Positions 61,174 to 64,000 of a stretch of 64,000 nt of DNA are shown here, piece after piece. The notes under the pieces were generated by a model that was not told the DNA's origin, made no database searches, and was given only the letters and a program-made list of their open reading frames with translations. Numbering within the stretch: position 1 is the stretch's first letter; the number at the start of each line of letters is the position of its first letter. A program made the translations under genes and the position numbers. The stretch is from an uncultured SAR116 cluster alpha proteobacterium (GTDB lineage: Bacteria > Pseudomonadota > Alphaproteobacteria > Puniceispirillales > Marisalimonadaceae): contig CACIRZ010000002.1 in NCBI GenBank assembly GCA_902589185.1, forward strand, positions 28,848 to 92,847, in the 5' to 3' direction.

Positions 61174-62964
61174 TTAATTATCCAAATCATCAAGCTCATC
61201 CATTAATCCAGTTATCATTGTAATACCTTTTTCCCAAAAACTATTATCATACGCACTTAAATTAAAAGGTTTTAGTAGATCATTATGAGTTTTTGTCCCA
61301 CCTGAAGATAACATTTCAATGTACTTATTTGAAAAGATATCTTTATCACTTTGTTGATATGCATACCAAAGTGCATTTACTAGACTATCTCCAAAAGCAT
61401 AAGCATATACATAAAATGGAGTATGAACAAAGTGAGGGATGTATCCCCATAAGAATCTATAATCATCACCAAGATTAATATGAGGACCCACAGCATGAGA
61501 CTGTGTCTCCATCCAAATATTACTTATCTCTTCAGGTGTTAATTCAGATTTTATTCTTGCCTCATGAAATTTGACTTCGAATTGGTGAAACCCTATTTGT
61601 CTAGCAACAGTATTTAACATATCTTCTATTTTACCAGACAATAGTTGTTTTTTTTGTGTAATCGAACTCTCATCTAATAATTTTCTAAACACCAACATTT
61701 CACCAAAAACTGACGCTGTTTCAGCGAGTGTTAGAGGTGTTTCAGCCATTAATAATCCATTTTTCCCAGCAAGGATTTGGTGAACACCATGACCAAGTTC
61801 ATGTGCAAGTGTCATAACATCTCTAATTTTGCCTTGATAATTTACTAATATGTATGGATGCAATGACGGAACTGAAGGATGGGCAAAAGCACCTGATGCT
61901 TTACCTTTTCTTAAGCTTGCATCTATCCAATTATTTTTAAAAAATAATTCTGCTAAATTAGAAATCTCTGGATGGAAGGAAGAAAATGAATCTAAAATAA
62001 TATCCTTAGCCTCAGACCATTTTATCAAATTTTCAGAAGAATGAGGCAATGGCGCATTTCTATCCCACCAATCTAAACTTGTCTGACCAAATTGATTAGC
62101 TTTCCATTTATAATATCTATGGGTAAGTTTAGGCATAGCCTTATCAACTGTATTTACTAATTTATCTACAACTTCATCTTCAACGTCATTATCAAGATTT
62201 CTTGAGGACATAATTCTTTTAAAACCCCTTTTGTTGTCTTCAATAAACCTATCTCTAGAAATCACATTAAGTATCATTCCAAAAATACGTTTATTATTTT
62301 CTAAAACTTCAGAAAGTGATTTACCTGCAATTTTTCTATTTTCTGGATCTGCGTCAGATAACAAGTTCAAAATTTCAGCTTCTGTAAGTGATTTATTTTT
62401 GAAAGGAAAACGTAAGGCCGCAGATGTCTCATCAAATAATCGTATCCATGCTGACCTGCCGGTAGCAGATTTCTCAATCAAAATCTCTTCTACAAGAGGA
62501 TCAAGAAGATAAGGGTTTCTTTTTCTTAATATATTGAGATAAGGCTCCCAATTTTTTGCTTCTTCATCATTTAACCAATTATTGACTGTATTATCATCAA
62601 CTTTTGAAAGTTCTAATGTAACAAAGATGAGAGTGGATAGAATTTCTGTAATTTGATCAGATATTGATGAGTTGTATTTTGAAATCTCGGGATCTTCCAT
62701 ATTTGTAGCAAAAGTTAAACTACTATGTGTTGCGATCTTATAAATAGCTTCATTAATTTCTTGATATTCATTTATACAAATCAAAAAATCTGATGGACTT
62801 AAGTTATTTATTTTCCCTTTCCATTTTTTAAGAAAATTATTTGCTGACCCTCTAATATTCTTTATGTCTCTGCTAATTTTAGGATCATTAATGTTTTTAT
62901 ATATTTCTGAAAGATCCCATATTGGTAATTCATTGTTCATTTTATTTATATGCATTTCGTTCAT
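61174..62964 (-). CDS. pepF: M3 family oligoendopeptidase F-type metallopeptidase
   Basis: 596 residues, cytosolic. The zinc motif HELGH lies in TLAHELGHGVHQ near residue 392, with the third-ligand region LAETASVFGEML about 25 residues on. The opening PIWDLSEIYKN is typical of the PepF/M3 clade, and a C-terminal HAVGPHINLGDDYRFLWGYI also matches. It cleaves short peptides, which suits the peptide import elsewhere in the window. Lies 27 bases upstream of the ABC1 gene. Alternate starts at Met4 or Met9 are possible. Confidence 0.93.
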   Translation of the reverse strand: MNEMHINKMNNELPIWDLSEIYKNINDPKISRDIKNIRGSANNFLKKWKGKINNLSPSDFLICINEYQEINEAIYKIATHSSLTFATNMEDPEISKYNSSISDQITEILSTLIFVTLELSKVDDNTVNNWLNDEEAKNWEPYLNILRKRNPYLLDPLVEEILIEKSATGRSAWIRLFDETSAALRFPFKNKSLTEAEILNLLSDADPENRKIAGKSLSEVLENNKRIFGMILNVISRDRFIEDNKRGFKRIMSSRNLDNDVEDEVVDKLVNTVDKAMPKLTHRYYKWKANQFGQTSLDWWDRNAPLPHSSENLIKWSEAKDIILDSFSSFHPEISNLAELFFKNNWIDASLRKGKASGAFAHPSVPSLHPYILVNYQGKIRDVMTLAHELGHGVHQILAGKNGLLMAETPLTLAETASVFGEMLVFRKLLDESSITQKKQLLSGKIEDMLNTVARQIGFHQFEVKFHEARIKSELTPEEISNIWMETQSHAVGPHINLGDDYRFLWGYIPHFVHTPFYVYAYAFGDSLVNALWYAYQQSDKDIFSNKYIEMLSSGGTKTHNDLLKPFNLSAYDNSFWEKGITMITGLMDELDDLDN

Positions 62965-62993
62965 ATTAAATTTTCAACCTCAATTTATTTTAT

Positions 62994-63881
62994 TTAAAAA
63001 AAATTATTAATACTTTTTATAATTTCATTAGGATTTTCTTCAGCTAAATAATGGCCTGTATTAACACCATAACCTCTAACTTCTTGATCACAATATTTTT
63101 GCCAAATTGTTAAAGGATCATACCATTGTTCTATCTTACCTTTTTTACCCCACAAAACTAGTGTTGGCATTTTAATTTTTAAATTTTGTTTTCTACTTAT
63201 GTCATCATCTTTCAAATCAATAGATGCGGCCGCTCTATAATCCTCACAAATAGACCTTATAGTTTCAGGATTTTTAACACACTCCAAGTAATCAGCTAAT
63301 GCTCTAGGTGCAAAAAAATCTTTGTCCTTTTTTTCTCTTGAAGTATGCGCGAAAAACCACTCTTCAGGCGCTTTGTTAATTACAGACTCTGGTATAGGAT
63401 ATCTCTGTGCTAACCAAAACCAATGATAGTAACCCATTGCGAATTCTTTATTAGTTCTCTCAAAATGTTCAATAGTTGGTATTATGTCTAATAATATTAT
63501 TTTTTTAACTTTGTCAGGATAATTTAAGGCTAAACGATGGCCTATTCTTGCACCTCTGTCGTGGCCAACAAGGTAAAATGTTTTATGTCCTAATAAAGTC
63601 ATCAACTCATTCATATCAGATGCCATACTAACTTTTGAGTAGTTTTCATGATCTTTAGATATTTTAGGTTTATAGGATTTTCCATAACCTGGAATGTCTG
63701 GACAAATAATCGTAAATTTTTTTGTTAGAGCTGGAGCTACTTTATGCCACATTACATGTGTTTGTGGATTTCCGTGCAACATAAGTAAAGCAGGTCCATC
63801 ACCTGCTTTTCTAAATCTGATATGTCCATTTTTTATTTTAAGTGTGGAAATTTCGAAACCTTCAAAGAATTTTATGGTCAT
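62994..63881 (-). CDS. alpha/beta hydrolase with complete fluoroacetate/haloacetate dehalogenase active site
   Basis: 295 residues. Nucleophile Asp108 lies in GHDRGAR with Arg109 and Arg112 (carboxylate binding), Asp132 in LLDIIPT, and the halide pocket is His153, Trp154 and Tyr215. The catalytic His277 is in NTGHYLAEE. These match the active site of characterised fluoroacetate dehalogenases in identity and spacing. It should hydrolyse 2-haloacids, probably including fluoroacetate; epoxide hydrolase relatives lack this set. AAGGA precedes the ATG. No haloacid transporter is adjacent in the window. Confidence 0.87.
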   Translation of the reverse strand: MTIKFFEGFEISTLKIKNGHIRFRKAGDGPALLMLHGNPQTHVMWHKVAPALTKKFTIICPDIPGYGKSYKPKISKDHENYSKVSMASDMNELMTLLGHKTFYLVGHDRGARIGHRLALNYPDKVKKIILLDIIPTIEHFERTNKEFAMGYYHWFWLAQRYPIPESVINKAPEEWFFAHTSREKKDKDFFAPRALADYLECVKNPETIRSICEDYRAAASIDLKDDDISRKQNLKIKMPTLVLWGKKGKIEQWYDPLTIWQKYCDQEVRGYGVNTGHYLAEENPNEIIKSINNFF

Positions 63882-64000
63882 TTTTATCCTTAGGGATTTT
63901 AGAAAACTGATATTATTTATTGAGAAATATATAATTATCTGGAAATTTAATACAACATCAAAGATCTATTATCTCAAAATTTGACTCTGATTAACATTTA

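Overview
The window reads as one contiguous, AT-rich, gene-dense bacterial chromosome segment. Intergenic gaps are mostly under 200 bases and many genes overlap by 4 to 8 bases. Gene content points to a streamlined, probably marine alphaproteobacterium. It has a TrcR/DUF1013 regulator, COQ9 and ABC1-type ubiquinone proteins, a COQ9-rpsU neighbourhood, and an FDH locus with DUF3305/3306/6352/6505/6494/5076 partners. It also has several 2-oxoglutarate and phytanoyl-CoA type dioxygenases. The exact clade (for example AEGEAN-169/HIMB59-like or another low-GC lineage) cannot be fixed from this window. TTG start codons are unusually frequent.

Layout. (1) 1-10.6 kb: a truncated MFS exporter, an alpha/beta hydrolase, and an oligopeptide-type ABC importer whose binding protein and two permeases lie on the plus strand. 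The fused double ATPase lies on the minus strand with an N-formylglutamate amidohydrolase and an AstE/aspartoacylase-like deacylase, and an M20 amidohydrolase follows. Together these look like uptake and deacylation of N-acylated amino acids or peptides. (2) 10.6-13.4 kb: a tungstate transporter split into tupBC and divergent tupA, plus an Lrp regulator with a large inverted repeat upstream. (3) 13.5-15.5 kb: idonate/gluconate dehydrogenases. (4) 15.5-36.5 kb: the centrepiece, a formate dehydrogenase (FDH) supercluster. It holds two Mo/W-type regulators, fdhD, a mobA-mobB fusion, moeA, a periplasmic trypsin-like protease, a WD40-cytochrome c fusion, cytochrome b, small proteins, the Fe-S subunit and the catalytic subunit. 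It also holds a TorD-like chaperone, DUF3306, DUF3305, a polyferredoxin, and a tightly overlapping six-gene operon of mostly unnamed families that includes an Mrp Fe-S carrier. (5) 36.5-47 kb: amidase, acyltransferase, PhyH dioxygenase, Sel1 protein, pyrE, N-carbamoyl amino acid hydrolase, yaaA, EamA exporter, a second 2OG oxygenase, and a short accessory patch with an HNH protein ending at tRNA-Ser(GGA). (6) 47-64 kb: core genes lepA, leuA, ygfZ, trcR, purEK, metA, COQ9, rpsU, pntAB, ABC1 kinase, pepF and a haloacetate-dehalogenase-like enzyme that keeps the complete fluoroacetate dehalogenase active site.

How it fits together. Tungstate/molybdate uptake (Tup), cofactor maturation (MobAB, MoeA, FdhD), chaperoning (TorD-like) and the FDH subunits form one functional unit. 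It would oxidise formate in the periplasm and pass electrons through a b-type cytochrome to quinone and/or a cytochrome c carried on a WD40 propeller. The unnamed proteins around it are the best candidates for undescribed biology here. No CRISPR array, IS element, prophage or rRNA was seen.
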